Origin: Sindora glabra
Lineage: Eukaryota; Streptophyta; Magnoliopsida; Fabales; Fabaceae
Reading direction: 5' to 3'
DNA length: 64,000 nt
NCBI GenBank assembly: GCA_020226215.1
Contig: CM035236.1
Location: forward strand, 58,137,809 to 58,201,808
Shown: positions 46,483 to 60,513 of the stretch, one piece after another
Layout of the letters: every line of letters begins with the position of its first letter
Numbering within the stretch: position 1 is the stretch's first letter
The notes under the pieces: model-generated
The model's database searches: none
What the model was told of the DNA's origin: nothing
What the model saw: the letters and a program-made list of their open reading frames with translations, nothing else
Made by a program: the position numbers and the translations under genes

Positions 46483-48870
46483 TGTAAAACCCATTACTTA
46501 ATTTTCACTAGCCTAATTCAATTTATTTATCACAGTCTTAATCAATTAACAAAAATAGGTGACAAGAGAGAATAAAGATAACATTTAAGGAAAGATGGTA
46601 TTTTATTTATCAATGAAGTTTACAAGATGAAAGAAATTACGATGTGTATATTTTAGGTTGCTTAACAAGGTACCAAATTTTTTTGTGCCATGTTATAATT
46701 TCTGATATCCTTTCTAACATCCTAGGGCATTAAAAAAATATAACTTGGCATTGACAAGTCACATAATCTACCAATGTGGCACTATCACATCATCATTTGT
46801 AATGTAATGATGTATATGGAAATAAATTAAATTATAAATTTTTTTAATCATTTACTGTCTCCTTTCTCATGTGTTCCTTAACTTACTTTCTTTATTATTT
46901 ACATTTAGTTTCACATTTGTATTACTCTTTTTCTATTATAAACAAAATATATAATGATTTCATTGTATAATGAGATCAAAATAACTCTCTTTCTATTTAA
47001 AACATTTAAAACTAACTTTGTTTCCTAGTTATCATCTTTGATCTAAAATTTTAAAGATTTTGATATAATGATTATTCTTTAAAAAAAAACATACAAGTGG
47101 AACCACATCGATTTTTTTATTACACCATCTTTAAAATATAATATAATATAAAATTTATATTACAATGAGGATAGTTGAAATAATTGATATAATATTGATA
47201 AAAACAAAACTTGAATGCATATTGATAAAAATTTTAGTGAGAAATAGGTGAGGAAAAATAAGTACAATAGTTATGTTTAAGGTTTTGAGTTATTCTAAGT
47301 GAATATATGAATATGAAAGAGATTTAGGAAACATTTCTAAAATGCCTCTAGACACTATTCTATATTTTAAGATAACCTATCATCTTTTCCCTAATTTTCC
47401 TAATCCTTCCAAATCTTACCTTTCCTGTTCTAACTTCTTCATCTTTTCTTTTTCCCAATCAAATCAAGAGGACATCGAATTTCTTCATCTAATCAAGATC
47501 TCTATTGTTAAAATTCCTTTTCATCTTCCTTTTGGTTTAGTGATATTTGGGGAGTTTTAGTTCCAATAAGAATTTGAAACCCTAACACAAGAAATATTTT
47601 ATTTTAGTGTGATTAAATTTAAGAGGCATTAAACCTACCTTCTAGCATCCTCTTCCATATTAGATGAATAGATATTCTACTCTTTTTTGCTAAATTTTAG
47701 GAATTTAAGTTTAAATTGTATATTTTAGGGCTTTAGTAGATATATGGGTATTAATGCTTGATTGGTGTGTTGTTTGATGATGTTTGTTTGATCTAATGAA
47801 GGAAATGGCATTAATGATATGATCTTAGCTTGTATTAATGAATCCATGATGCTTGGTTGGATAATAAATGCATTGGATGATTAAAATTTTTTAGTAAAAA
47901 TTTTGAAAAAATTATAAATCCTAAAAATAATTGAATATATAGTAGATTATGCCCCAAAATATGGAATTCAAGAGGCATGATCGATTACATAGTTGACTAT
48001 ATAGCAATGAGCTACTTTTTGAAGGTTAATAGTTGACTATGAACCTTTAGGATGCTCTCTAGAGCTTTATAATTAATTATGTAGTCAACTATTGAGCTCT
48101 AAAACTTTTCTAAGACTTTAAGTTGACTATAAAACTCAGAATTGTTCTCAGGGCTCCTATAATTGAGTATATAGTTGATTATACCCAATCTACTTTATTT
48201 AATCATGAAACTTAAAGGTCCAATAGGGGATGTAATGATCCTAAACATTAAGATAATATAGTTTATGGTATCTATGAGATAAATACATGAATTGTTAACA
48301 ATGAAATAAGATTTAAGGTGTTGCGTTATATGATGTGTCTTGTGATGAGCTTGTAATATAAATTATGAAATAGAATGTGTAATATGTTTATGCCTTAAGG
48401 CATGGTTTTGTTTTGGAATTATACTTAGTATAGTTTAAGCTATGGTATAACAAAGAATTGCATTGTGACTTGTGATATAAAAATATGATAGGAGAAATAA
48501 TGTGAATATTAAATGCCTAATTCCTAGTAACATGCTTATTGAGGGCATAAAGTTAACCATAAGGGGACAAAGCTAAGCTTGTAGAAGGTATAAGGTTGAC
48601 TTGAGAGTTACAAAGAAGATGTATGTATTTTATTTTTAATCATTATGTATTATGTTATAATATTGAGATTCAAATGTGCATGGACTTTCCCAATGTGAAG
48701 ATATGATTATGATTGACCTTATTATATATACTTTAGACTAAATTGATTAATATGAATTTTTAGTAATAAGTTCTACAGAAAATGGTTCAATTGTTAAGGT
48801 TACTATATTGTTATGTTTGTTAATAAAGTCTTAAACTTACTACTTTATGTTTTATTTTATAGATAACAAA
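46483..48870 (+). repeat. Gypsy-type LTR-like segment with repeated ATAGTTGACTAT motifs
   Basis: It starts TGTAAAACCCATTAC, in the style of Tekay LTR starts. A CT-rich transcribed-looking stretch lies at 47340-47560, where an open frame (72 codons) has no recognised product. The block 47935-48200 repeats variants of ATAGTTGACTAT and TAGTCAACTAT about seven times. The right end is uncertain and no PBS was found. Confidence 0.4.
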
Positions 48871-49189
48871 GTTAAGCCTTTACCACCACCTCCTCAAAGC
48901 TAATTATACTAGAATCTCCTTCATGATGGTTTTGGTAGCATAGATATTTGATAGCTAGAGTTTATTTTTTGACTTTATTCTATATATACATTAGGTAGAG
49001 GATTATTGAATTAGATCCTTTAAGTTAGTTAGATTAGCTTATCCTCAAGCTAAAAGGATTATAAACGAACCTAAATTTCTTATATTTTGTAAACTTTGTT
49101 TGATGACTAATGAAATACCCTTTCTTTTCTAATGTTACTTTTCCTTCCTTTTATGCATTTTAGTTGAATAATTAAAATAGTACTGAATG

Positions 49190-50765
49190 AACTAGATTGG
49201 AGGAGATTGAATAGTAGGTTTCATACTGATCATAATCGAATTTTGGCCATGATATCTTTACATTAAGACATCGATTTGTTGCCCAAAATCAATATAGAAA
49301 ATAAGACATTTCATATTTAGATACATTATACGAAATGTTGGTTTGTCAAAAAATTAATGTGACAATTATCTTCAAATACATTTTTTTCAACTAAGTTAAG
49401 ATATCAATTTTTTATTTAAAATTGAGGTGGAAAATTGTTAAGATGATAATTGTTATGAAATCAATGTGTCATATTTGATTGTTAACATTTTAATTAATAT
49501 GTTAGAATTGGACATTAATTTTAGTATACATCCAATGTAAAAAATTACAAGATATCAATTTAGTTATAATGGAATTCACAAAAATAAAAGGTAGGAGTTG
49601 AATTTGAAGGCAAGCTTTATTTCAACACCAAAATGTAGAGCATAGAGTGGGAGCATCTTTTTTATGAGATCCATTGTGCCCTAAGGAAAAATTCCTACCA
49701 AAGATCATTAGAGCTCACCTTTAACCTCTAGTTTAATCCTAACTTGTTGAAGTTTACTTTTCATCATTAAGGTATGTTTGAATGCCTTATTTTTCATTTA
49801 AATCTAAAAAAGAACACTTGATGTTGTGATTGTATACCTTTATATTTATTTGGATTCTATGTGTGTCTTATTTCATTTTTTAAGATTTTAGGTGGTGGGG
49901 GTGTTAATATATGCATATATTCCCTATAAAATCGATACATTGTACATATTTAGCAAATTATGTGATATATTTATGAAAGAGCATGCTTGATAAATTTGCT
50001 TGATTTAGTTTATATAACATTGAGGTTACTTTTGAAAAATTATAATTTGGAAAGCTCAATATGTGTGTTGAATGTTAGTATCAAAAGTAACAAACTTGAT
50101 TAAAATCTTTATATTGTTCACATGTTATTGTAGTTTATATATAGATATTTCTTGTGCATTTGTTGCATGAGATTTAGATTGGGTAATTATGGATTATGGA
50201 TGGATGTTTTCTTATCAGATAAACCTTGAATATGGAAATAAGGTTAAAGAGTTTATTGGATTCATTATAGGTTGAGAAAAGAAAATTGGTAATAAGCTTG
50301 TTAGGTGTCCTTGTGCAAGATGTTATGTTAAAATGCTTATAAGAGATCATTTATTTTTTCATGACATTGACTAAAGGTATATGCAATGGATATGGCATGG
50401 GAAAGGTGAGTTATCTAGTTCATCTCATACCTATGGAGGCCAAGGAGTCCGTGAAGATGATGACATAAATGTAGGAATGGATGATCGGACAAAGGAAATG
50501 ATGCATGAATTTAAAGATAATTTCACTTAAGACCCATATATCCTTCAAAGTTTGTTGAGTGATACAAAGAAATCTTTGTATTTAGGTTGCATTAATTTTT
50601 TATAGTTATTTGTTGTGCTAAGATTGTTCAACTTAAAGGTGAGGAATGGTAGGAGTGACAAAAGCATCATTACATCGCTGTAACTATTGTAAGAAATGCT
50701 TCTTGAAAGGAATGAGCTATCGAATTGTATTTACAAGACTAAGAAAATCATACACCCAATAGGTA
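49190..50765 (+). mobile_element. CACTA (En/Spm) transposon fragment with TNP2 N-terminal region
   Basis: At 50270-50420 the translation shows VRCPCARCYVKMLIRDHLFF, then YMQWIWHGKGE, the transposase-associated zinc-binding domain (CPCxKC ... HL ... W..HGE) that opens TNP2-type CACTA proteins. Downstream, KKSLYLGC, VRNGRSDKSI and KTKKIIHPIG follow the usual order of the TNP2 start (LYPGC, WSDKSF, EAKKIIxxLGL). Stops and one or two shifts are present. The subterminal region 49250-49580 has CATCGATTTGTTGCC-like repeats in both directions, as in CACTA ends. It stops at 50766, where an LTR start begins. Confidence 0.75.
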
Positions 50766-50766
50766 T

Positions 50767-53474
50767 TGTCACACCCCAATTCTAGGCACGTGACTAACAT
50801 AGGAATCATCTTCATGTGATTTATCATTAACTTTACTAATAATACAGACTTTAACTCAATATAAACCAATTTATATTAGTATAAATAACATTTGTTACAA
50901 GAATATCATTTGTCATTCTTTTATTAAAAAAAGATAAAGTTTCCTTTATTTTTGAATACTTTCAAAGGGTTGCATGCCCTAAAAATTTGAAACCCATAAC
51001 TTAAAAAATGAAGCATAGTAAAATATGCATGAAAGAAGATTAGTTCGAGAAAACAACCTCATGACATAAATACACTCAAAATTCCTATTCCTTATAAGGT
51101 TATCTGTGATCTCTGTAAAAGTAAGAAAGGATGATTCGATTAGCTTTAACCTAAATATTATTAAAAATAAAAAGCTTGAGTTACAAAAACTTAAAGTTTG
51201 CAACTAAAATCAAACAAACTAAACAATTAAATAAATAAACTAACAAGTTTAATTTTTGAACTCCTTAGCTTACAGTTATGAACTTACTAATTTTATGTTT
51301 CTATCTTTACTTAACTCAAAATTACAATTTTATTTAAAAAGTAGAGATATAAAAAAATTCAAAGTATTTCAACAAACTAATATTCTACATTATGTTTAAA
51401 AAGGCACGAGTAGAACACCTAGGTTTATGGTAAGTCATGCGACAAATGCATATCAAAGCATAAAATTATAAGATTTTCAAACAAGGTCATACCTCATAAT
51501 TCACTTTACCATTTCTTAATAGCTTTAATACATCAACTATGTAACTATATGAACATCATTACATCATTAAATAAATAATTCAAGTCACATGCATAATGCA
51601 CAAGGAATGAAAAATAGTAAAGAAATGAAAGTAGATAAATCTACTTGTGATTCCCAGTAATCTTTATCCTTCAAAAGTTCATTCTTATGCCTCCTAAATG
51701 TCATAACCTAACCTAATTGTGGTCGGCTTGAATCCAATATTGACTTCTACAAGCCTTATTATTTTTTACACTTTTTTATCTAACAAGAGTTTCCACAAAT
51801 TTTATAGGAACTTAAAATTTTATGGGAAAATGGATAAAATCTCTTTTATTTTTGGACACTTTTTAAGGGCCACATGCCTTAGAATATTAAAACAAATATT
51901 ATTTCTGGATACGACAATCACAAATATACACACTATACATTTCAATTTCAAATTTTCACACATGCAACAATCCAACCCGTCATAAATCTCTATATTAATG
52001 CTAATCTCAACTATCAATTCGTTTAATCTAAGCGGTCTTTGTTTCTCTATGGATGTTAAAAGGCTTAAACCTTTACTTGAAAACATTGAACATAAATGGA
52101 GTGAGTTATAGAAACTTAGAGAGTATATACCTATCACTATCTTACAGGAGAGTGATTTTATAATTGACATTTGCAAGTTAAACTTATACTACATTAAAAT
52201 ATTAATAAACCCATATTTCATGGATTTTAGAAACATATATGAAACCATGCTTCAAAATGGAAGTTCTCCTTCAAATAGCTCAACTTTATATCTCATATAA
52301 AAAATCATAAAAAACTCAATATCTGTTAGCACATAATATTGTTATTGTATCATGTATTACCCATTTCGGGTAAACTTCACATTTATGCATAACCATTGAG
52401 ACTTAAATATAAATAAATCATCACAATCATGTCAAGCCTTTGCAATCATGTCAAACAATGACATCTAACTGTAGACAGTTTCCAATGTCACATTATATGA
52501 CATATCCAGTTGCAATAAGCATACATATCATCATTTTTTCATTTCTAGGCCAATACTATATTTCTTAACTACTTGCTAGGAATTTCCCATCAATCTCACA
52601 CATCACTGGCTTTATCATATTTCCAATCTTAATGTCACTCATAACATAATCCACACTATAATCCTTAGCATATAAGTAATAAAAGAATTCAATCATAATC
52701 CATCAATAGTTAGAAATACTATTATTATGCTTTCACTGCTCATTCTATTCAATTAATATTTATTTGAATAACTAATCATTTTTATTCCATAATATTGAAT
52801 TTATGCATGAATATATATGCATGAATAGGAAATCCATTCTATTAAGTAAAAGAATATAATTCACAATATTTAAACTATCATTTATTATAATATTCAGATA
52901 TGGTGAGATATATACTCACCTAACAATGTTGATCCACCCTTGATAGTTTCGAAGCATCTATACTTATCTTTTCATATTTTTCTCCTAGTCTACTATTTAT
53001 AACAATAATAAAAATAATACAAGAATGTTATTTATTTTTCTTTCCAAGCATTATAAATCCAATTTACATGTCATAATTTAATAATATTCCTTATTACCAA
53101 TTTCTTGTATTTCCTAACATAAGCTTAAGAAATCAAACAACACATTTTAAGCATTTCCTTAAATCAACATTGAATTCCAGGAAATTAACCTATATATTAT
53201 AAATATGCTTTAAGTATAGTAACTTACTACTTTAGAGTTTCTAATCATTATTTTATTAGTATTATATCGATTATTCAAATTAAATGATAAAATGGGAGTT
53301 TCTAAATTAAACATGAACAATTGAAATATCAAAACCTTATACTATGAGGATGCCATATTTATCCCATTTTAGTATTCTATATTTTAAAACTCTAATTTCT
53401 CAAAGTCATCATCATGTGTTTGAAGTTTTACTCATAACATGGGTTTTCTAGCATATATATTTGCTGTTGAAAAC

Positions 53475-53529
<55 letters not shown>

Positions 53530-55145
53530 TCATCATCTTGTTTCAATATCTCACAACATAAAATTTATATTTTTATGTCAAATATGTATGAATATAGATT
53601 TTCCTGAATCAAGCATGAATCAACCATAATGATAGAATAACTATTATATTTCTATTTTAATAATTCTATTCTAACATTTCCTAACATAAAATATTATAAT
53701 TTTCATATATATCATTTTTCCTAAAACACTAAAAATGAATTTTTCCTAGCTTTAACCTAGATCAATAAAAATGTAAGGGTTTAAATACATAGAATAACTT
53801 ACTTTTTCTTATAGTGGTTGGCTAGAGCTCGATGACCATAAAAGGATGTTAGAACTTTGATGAGAAGAAAAGAGGGCCAAAGCCTTGTTTTAGCCACAGT
53901 CCCACAGTGACTAGCAGCTTTTGATGTAGAGTTCTTTCCATTACTAGTTGTGAACAATGCATATAAAGAAAATACAACTAATAGTGGTTGCATCATAGCA
54001 AAAGAGGCTAGCTCTAAGGAAAATTCAATAAATGTAGCTTCACTGTTATTCTTCAGTTCAACCAAGCAGGCAATAAGAAACAATAACTAATTGAGCCGAT
54101 GATGGAACTAAAGTGGAGGAAGTGCTAGTTTCAGCATCAGATGGCCAGAAACAAAGAAAAGAAGGAGAGGGAGAGAACATGGCAATGAAGGAAAGATGAG
54201 AGAGAAAGGATTGTTGGTCCCAAAGAGGCCAGAAAACTAGAAGAACAAATAAAAAGAAAAAGGGAGGTTAGTAGAAGCAAAAAAGAGGTGGCGATATTTC
54301 CCAAAAAGGAAAAGAAAATTAAAAAAAAAACCCAGCCAAGGGCTCTAATTTCATGTGGTACAATGTATGATAAGTCTACCATTCTTTTTAAATTTCAACC
54401 ATTTATTTTTATTATAAAAGATTCTAACCCTTTAAGAAAAAAAAACTTGATTTCTTTATGAAACTCTTACTTAAATTTTTCTAAAAATAAAGATCTTAAC
54501 TTCATTATTTCTAATCTATCCTTTTATTTATATGAACATTTAATTATAATAATTTGATAAATTAGAAGTCCTAAAATAAATATTTTAATTTTCCTCAATT
54601 CCTAAAATAATTTATCAACTATAAACAAATTATTCATAATTTTTTATAAAAATTATTTAAGTAAGTCTCAAATTAATAATAATCATTTAAATAAATTTAT
54701 TTTAAAATTTCACAATTCTAAAAAATAATTCATCAAATGTAATAAATTATTTTTATAAATCCTTGTACTCATAATTACTAAAACTAATTTCTCAATCTAT
54801 AAGAAATTTCTTATAAAAATTATTTTAATTTAATCTGGCACTGATAATGACCATGTATAATTTTTGAATATTATCAAAGATATTATTTCAATATTCCATA
54901 ATTTTTAATACAATGATAAACTTAAAAATACTAAATAAATAATTTGTCCATAAATATCAAATTTTATATAACTTTAAATTTAAACTTGGGATATTATACT
55001 AAATTTGCCTTAACCCTTCATAAATAGTTACTAGATTTGGTGTACAGTATCTTAGTTTAGATATAGTGAAGACAACCTTGCGGACTTCCAACACTATAGC
55101 TATTTAGTGAAGATAATCATGTGTAGGCTTTTGACACTATTTTTG
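50767..55145. repeat. Stacked gypsy-type LTR fragments
   Basis: LTR-like starts occur at 50767 (TGTCACACCCCAATTCTAGG) and 51699 (TGTCATAACCTAACC). About 150 bp after each comes a matching block, GATAAAGTTTCCTTTATTTT and GATAAAATCTCTTTTATTTT, each followed by an RRGCATGCC-like phrase, so two related LTR heads lie in direct order. No coding domains were found. A (TA)n run occurs at 53477-53527, and a GC-richer, purine-rich segment at 53800-54360. Open frames there on the minus strand have no recognised product. Confidence 0.45.
53477..53527. repeat. (TA)n microsatellite, about 25 units
   Basis: A perfect alternating TA run of about 51 bases within the stacked LTR region. Confidence 0.98.
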
Positions 55146-58017
55146 TTACACCCTTAGAATTTTACATTTAATTTTTTTGATTATCTATTATCATCTCTTT
55201 AGAATTTCATAATTTCATAATTTTATGTTAAGAAACAAATGATTAATTAATTAATTATGAAAAATTTTAAATTAAAATTTTATATGGAAGAAATGAAATG
55301 TAATAAGGGATATAAGAATAAAATACTAAAGAAAGGAGAATTTATTAATTTAATAAGTTTTGAATAGAATTTTGCGTAAATGAAAACAAATTATTTTAGT
55401 GAGCTTAAAAAGGAAAACTTAAAGGGATTAACTGAGAAGTTCTTTCAATAAAAGAATTGACAATTATAAGTGATTAGAATTGAGTATATGATTATGGAGA
55501 GATTAGGATGAAATTAAAAAATGCCAATACCTTTATTTAACATAAACTTCAACCACAAAACCTTACCATTTCTCATTTCTTCTAAAACTTTAACCTTTTA
55601 AATCTCATCCTTCTCCTTTTTCTTCCTTTTTAATTGCCTCTCATAGTCAAGCAATTGGAAAGAAAATCTTCATTAAATGTTTTACATAAATAAAGTAAAG
55701 TTTCCATTACAGTAAGAATGTTAACAAGGTAAAACTCCCCCTTACAAGTTTTAAGGTAACTTAGAACTTATCAACATACATTCATCATATCTTTTGGAAA
55801 CCTAGTTTTTCATTCTAAAACTCCATTAGGTTAAGGAGAACATGGAATTGTAGTTTAAGGAATAATTATGTTTTTAAAATAAAATTGTTCAAATGGAGTA
55901 TCATATTCACCTTCGTGTCACTTAATATTGCTTTAATTTTTTTAACTAGGTTTATTCTTAACATTAATATAGAAATACAAATATATATTGGGCATTTAAT
56001 GAAAACCATGTCAATTAGCAACTAACATCTATACAAGCAACATTACATATTAAAGTTGATTAAAGTTGTTTATTGTTCATAAACTTAGTTGTATTTTTAG
56101 TTATTTACAATTTTATTTGAGTGTTATACTATAACTTAATAGCATTTTTAATGTTTGACATCTCATAATCAAGCTAAATAATTTTAACAAGATAAAAACA
56201 AATAGAAGATAGAAGTGAGTATATTTAAAATTAAAGCCATTAATCACATTTATGCATATACATAAGTCTCATTTTATACTTCATACACCTACTTAATCTG
56301 CTGTTTTAATTGCATAAAGCTTTCTCTTGAAAAAGCTTGGAAGGAATTACCAATTGTGATATAATTTGGAATAAATTGAATTCACCACCTTTTTGGAATT
56401 TGACTACCACTACAACTTAAAGAGACAAGTTTGGTGCCAGGAAAAAGTACAAAGATACCGCCATTAATAAGGGAAGCCTTTCTCCAAATAACTCTTTATG
56501 TAGCACATATGGATACAAAGTCTTATAGATCTAAACTTTTATCACCTATTCCACCTTTAGCATTAACATAGAATTAGATTAGATCTCAATAGGGAGATAT
56601 AGAACTTGCAACCCATTTCAAGCCTTAGCACTTGAATGGTTGGGTTTCATAGAATCACATTTCTAGTTTTAGATTTTGTATTTATCAAGGTTCATCATAT
56701 ATCCTTCATGTTTCAATCCAACATAACACACAATTTGTTTGTACATGACATTCTCACTTCTCGTGCTTATAATATATTTCCTAATCAATAATAAACCTGA
56801 TTAACTACTATTTTGATTTGGTTCTAAATGTTTTCTTGACTAATCAACATAGTAGGCAAGATAGTGTATATGATAGTAACTAAGAGTTAAATAATTCTTG
56901 CAAATCTTTGTTGTATAATAACATGATTAAGCAGGCATCTAAAATATAAAAGAGACAAAGAAATGAATAAAAAAATTAATTTTTCACATCCAACTTTTCT
57001 AATAATTTTCTTTGCAACCTATTATTTTTTATGCCTAAAAGACATAGTATATGTAAACATGTAGAAGAAAGATTGACTTGTTGTAGTAATTATTGGTTGA
57101 TAACAAGACATAGCTTTGTGTTACGAGATTATGCATTTAGAATATGGTATAATTTTATTGATCTTAGTAAAGTAAAGGAACAGAATAAAAAATAAATAAA
57201 TAGCAAGTAGATACGAGGATAAAGTTAAATAGATTTACTAAAAAGGATTTGCTTTGCGAGAAACAAGGTGTTGTAAACTAGCAATCGCATTAAAAGCCAT
57301 CAATATGGGTCTATAGAATGCTAAAGAATAGTAGCACAAGCTTTCTTTCTACTTCTTGCCAATATAGGAACAAACTTAGAGGTTACTTTGCTTATAGGCA
57401 AGTTAGGTGTCATGTGTAGTCCAAAGATGCTAGAAATATTTTCTAATTTAGACTCTAATTTCTAATACTTTATTAGCCCCCACCACTTTCTTTAGCTAGT
57501 TCGAAAATAAAAATAATAATATTTAAAATAAAAAGAATTAAATGACATCAAAGATACATGAGAAGGAGAAATAGAACAGGAAGGGTCAAGAAAAGTAATG
57601 TATAAATCCACATGAATGATTGTCTTATGATAGCATAATGAAAAAGTGGCCAAAATCTTCCTTTTTCTTATCCTTTCTCCTTTGTTAAAATTTGTATAAC
57701 AATTGTGCTTTTCAATAATTAATAACAGATTAATTTCAACTTTCAAGGCATGAATACCAAAAGCATACAACCATTAAAATTGACAAATTCTTACGAGTGT
57801 ATGGCAAACTAAAGGGTAATGCTAACATCACATTATAACATAAGAAAAGCATCACTTAATAAAAAATTCATAGAAAACCTTATTGTTAGAAATGCATAGG
57901 AAAAAAAGAAATAAATTTAGAAAAATATATACTTATATCTCTTCTTTATATTCTTTAAAGGTCTTTGCCACACCAAAAAGTATAGTAACATGTGCATCAT
58001 ATTCACAAGGTGCATTT
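55146..58017 (+). repeat. LTR-like start followed by AT-rich intergenic sequence
   Basis: TGTTACACCCTTAGAATTTT at 55146 is the same LTR head seen in reverse at 45746. The first 500 bp have LTR texture, with a pyrimidine-rich stretch at 55560-55640. From about 55690 to 58017 I see no gene, domain or clear repeat end; the open frame at 57492-57770 (minus) is not recognisable. Confidence 0.35.
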
Positions 58018-58079
58018 TAAGGGTTTGTTCGGCTAGAGATATAAATGGTGGGGAAAGGAATTAGAGGTGAAAGAAAATG

Positions 58080-58265
58080 GAGCGGGAAGTAAATGGGGTT
58101 AAAAGGATTTTTACTTAATTTGTTTGAAATGGGTGAAAATGGGAAAGGAAGTAAAAGGGGGCGAAAGGATTTTCACTTAGTTTATTTGGAATAGGTGAAA
58201 ATGGGAAAGGAATTAAATGGGAGTGAAATTGATTTCACTTGTTTGGAATGGGTAAAAATTGAGGG
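58080..58265 (+). repeat. Subterminal tandem repeats of the Harbinger element
   Basis: Three imperfect units of about 60-65 bp share TTTCACTTAGTTTGTTTGGA-like and GGTGAAAATGGGAAAGGAA phrases. Subterminal repeats next to the TIR are common binding sites for the element's own proteins; that role here is inferred. Confidence 0.7.
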
Positions 58266-58900
58266 GAGGGGAAGGAAATAGGATTGAATCAAATTACCAT
58301 ATTATCCTTATTTAATAGAAATGTAGATATTTGATGATAATAATTTCATTTGATAAATTTAAATTATATTTAATTTATTTTATTATTGATGACATTTGTT
58401 AGTAATTGATTATACATAATTTTTTTATGAATGAAATTATTAAAGTTTTTATATAAAATTAATTAGTAAAAAATACATAATTACCAAAAAATTACCATTT
58501 TTCCTAATCTTATTAATTTGATTATTTGTAAAAGAAGATATATATCACATTAATTAACTATTATAGTACACATACACATACACACATATAAGTAATAATT
58601 CACTTAATATAAATATATAAACTTTTGGATTTAAATTCAAAATAAAAGAAATAAAATTCCTAAAATAATATTCAACATAACTAATGTTCGACGATAAACA
58701 CTACCTTCTTCCATACAACGTACATACGTTGTACTGCTCCATTATTTGTAAATACAACAAAGACTTGTCACATAAGGAAAAATATTGTCTTTCCATGATC
58801 AAATCATTAATCTTAATGATACCATGTCTAAATTTTACATAGACATAATATAACATAACTACTTAAAGTCTAATCTCATCTTTAGTTCCAATTTCTACTG

Positions 58901-58903
<3 letters not shown>

Positions 58904-58932
<29 letters not shown>
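58904..58932. repeat. (CA)n microsatellite, about 14 units
   Basis: A perfect CA run of about 29 bases inside the Harbinger element's non-coding part. Confidence 0.97.
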
Positions 58933-58934
<2 letters not shown>

Positions 58935-60513
58935 ATACATCACACTATATGATGTGTCCAATCATATGTTCTTACCAATAACAATACAATGAAAATGATT
59001 ACATCCAAGAACTAACTCCTGCCCTACAATAACCAGTACATCATCTAATGTAGACAACATATCCAGATCAGGCACATTTCCATGAATTGGCGGAGCTAAA
59101 GTACCTACAATTCACAAAAATACATAGTTACAAAACCTTGTGATGACATAATATCATTACAAAAACATTCATCATAGTAACAATGTGCATGAATATATAT
59201 ATCTATGCAAAGTCAATGCAAATGTCAAGACATAAATCCACATAAGCTGTTTGACAATTGATAATCTAATAACACAACAAAAAAAGCTCACATTACCGTA
59301 AATATTTCTCCAAGAAGGCATTGTATTGTTTTATCCTAAGTAACTTAGTCATCTCCTTCATTGGCTATTAATTGGTACAATAGTTGTAGACTTACATGAG
59401 GCGAGACACTAAAAAATATATTCCTGGCCTTTTCATTATCACACAAGAAGTTATAACACTTTAACTGAAAATCTTGAGGTACTCCCATGTTCTCGTACTC
59501 CCCCCACACTTTTGCCTCGCTATAATAATGAGGTTTACTACTATGAAATATAGCTAGACTTTTTTCAACTATCTAGGTGTATTTGTCTACCACCTCTCTC
59601 ATTACAACTGTTAATTTCTCCATTCCTATGTCTAGTTTTTCATACCTTTTTTCAATGACATCAACTATAGGCGCCTTTCTTTTAGAACCCCTTGAAGATG
59701 AAGTTCCTTGTGATTGAGTAAAGGGATTTGAAGGTGCATACTCTTGAGAATGGTTAGAGGGAGCAACCTCAGGATTGAATACATCAATATGTTGTGTGAA
59801 ATTAGGGGCCTCATTTCCCTATTGAACATCTGGATCAAACATAAATTCAAAGCTATCATTGAAGTCCAAGCCTTCTCTCTCCTATTTACAAACTTTGTCC
59901 TTTGATGTTTTGGCATGTGCACCTATAACCTTATCTCTAGCAAAGAGCTCCAACAGCTTGTCATAGTTATGGATAGGAGTTTGTTTCCATTTCTGAGCTT
60001 CTAGCTTCTCCTGTAACATGCACCTTCCATTAGATAAACATTCAACATAAATAAGTAAGATGCAATGCCCTTCTACAATTAATAGTAAATGACATTGTTA
60101 TCATAAATTGTGTTGCATACACATTTCTAATTTTAATCTAAAAGCCTTCAAAATGGCATTCACCGCTTCATGTGTTTGTATGGTATATTAAAACATGTGT
60201 CTTGCTATGAAACACTATAAGTAAAAGCATGACATCTAATTCTTTATGCCATAGTATCTAATGTGCCATAATAATTTTCATAAATTTCATTCACATATCT
60301 TGGCATCCATGTTGTGTACACCATCATTTATATATGTCATATAAGCCATTAATGAAACTTTGGTCAATTTGTAATAACATAAATATTTATTAGATGTTTA
60401 AGTTACTTGAATTATTACCACACAAATCTCATTCCAAACTTCCAATATAGCTTCAAACATTCTTGTAATTGGATTCCAAGCAACCCCATTTTACATGTGA
60501 AATAAGTCATAGC

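Noticed and set aside
53799..54382. Two minus-strand frames of 94 and 81 codons with hydrophobic runs
   Set aside because: They fall in a pyrimidine-rich part of LTR-like sequence, which produces Leu/Ser/Phe-rich translations by composition alone.
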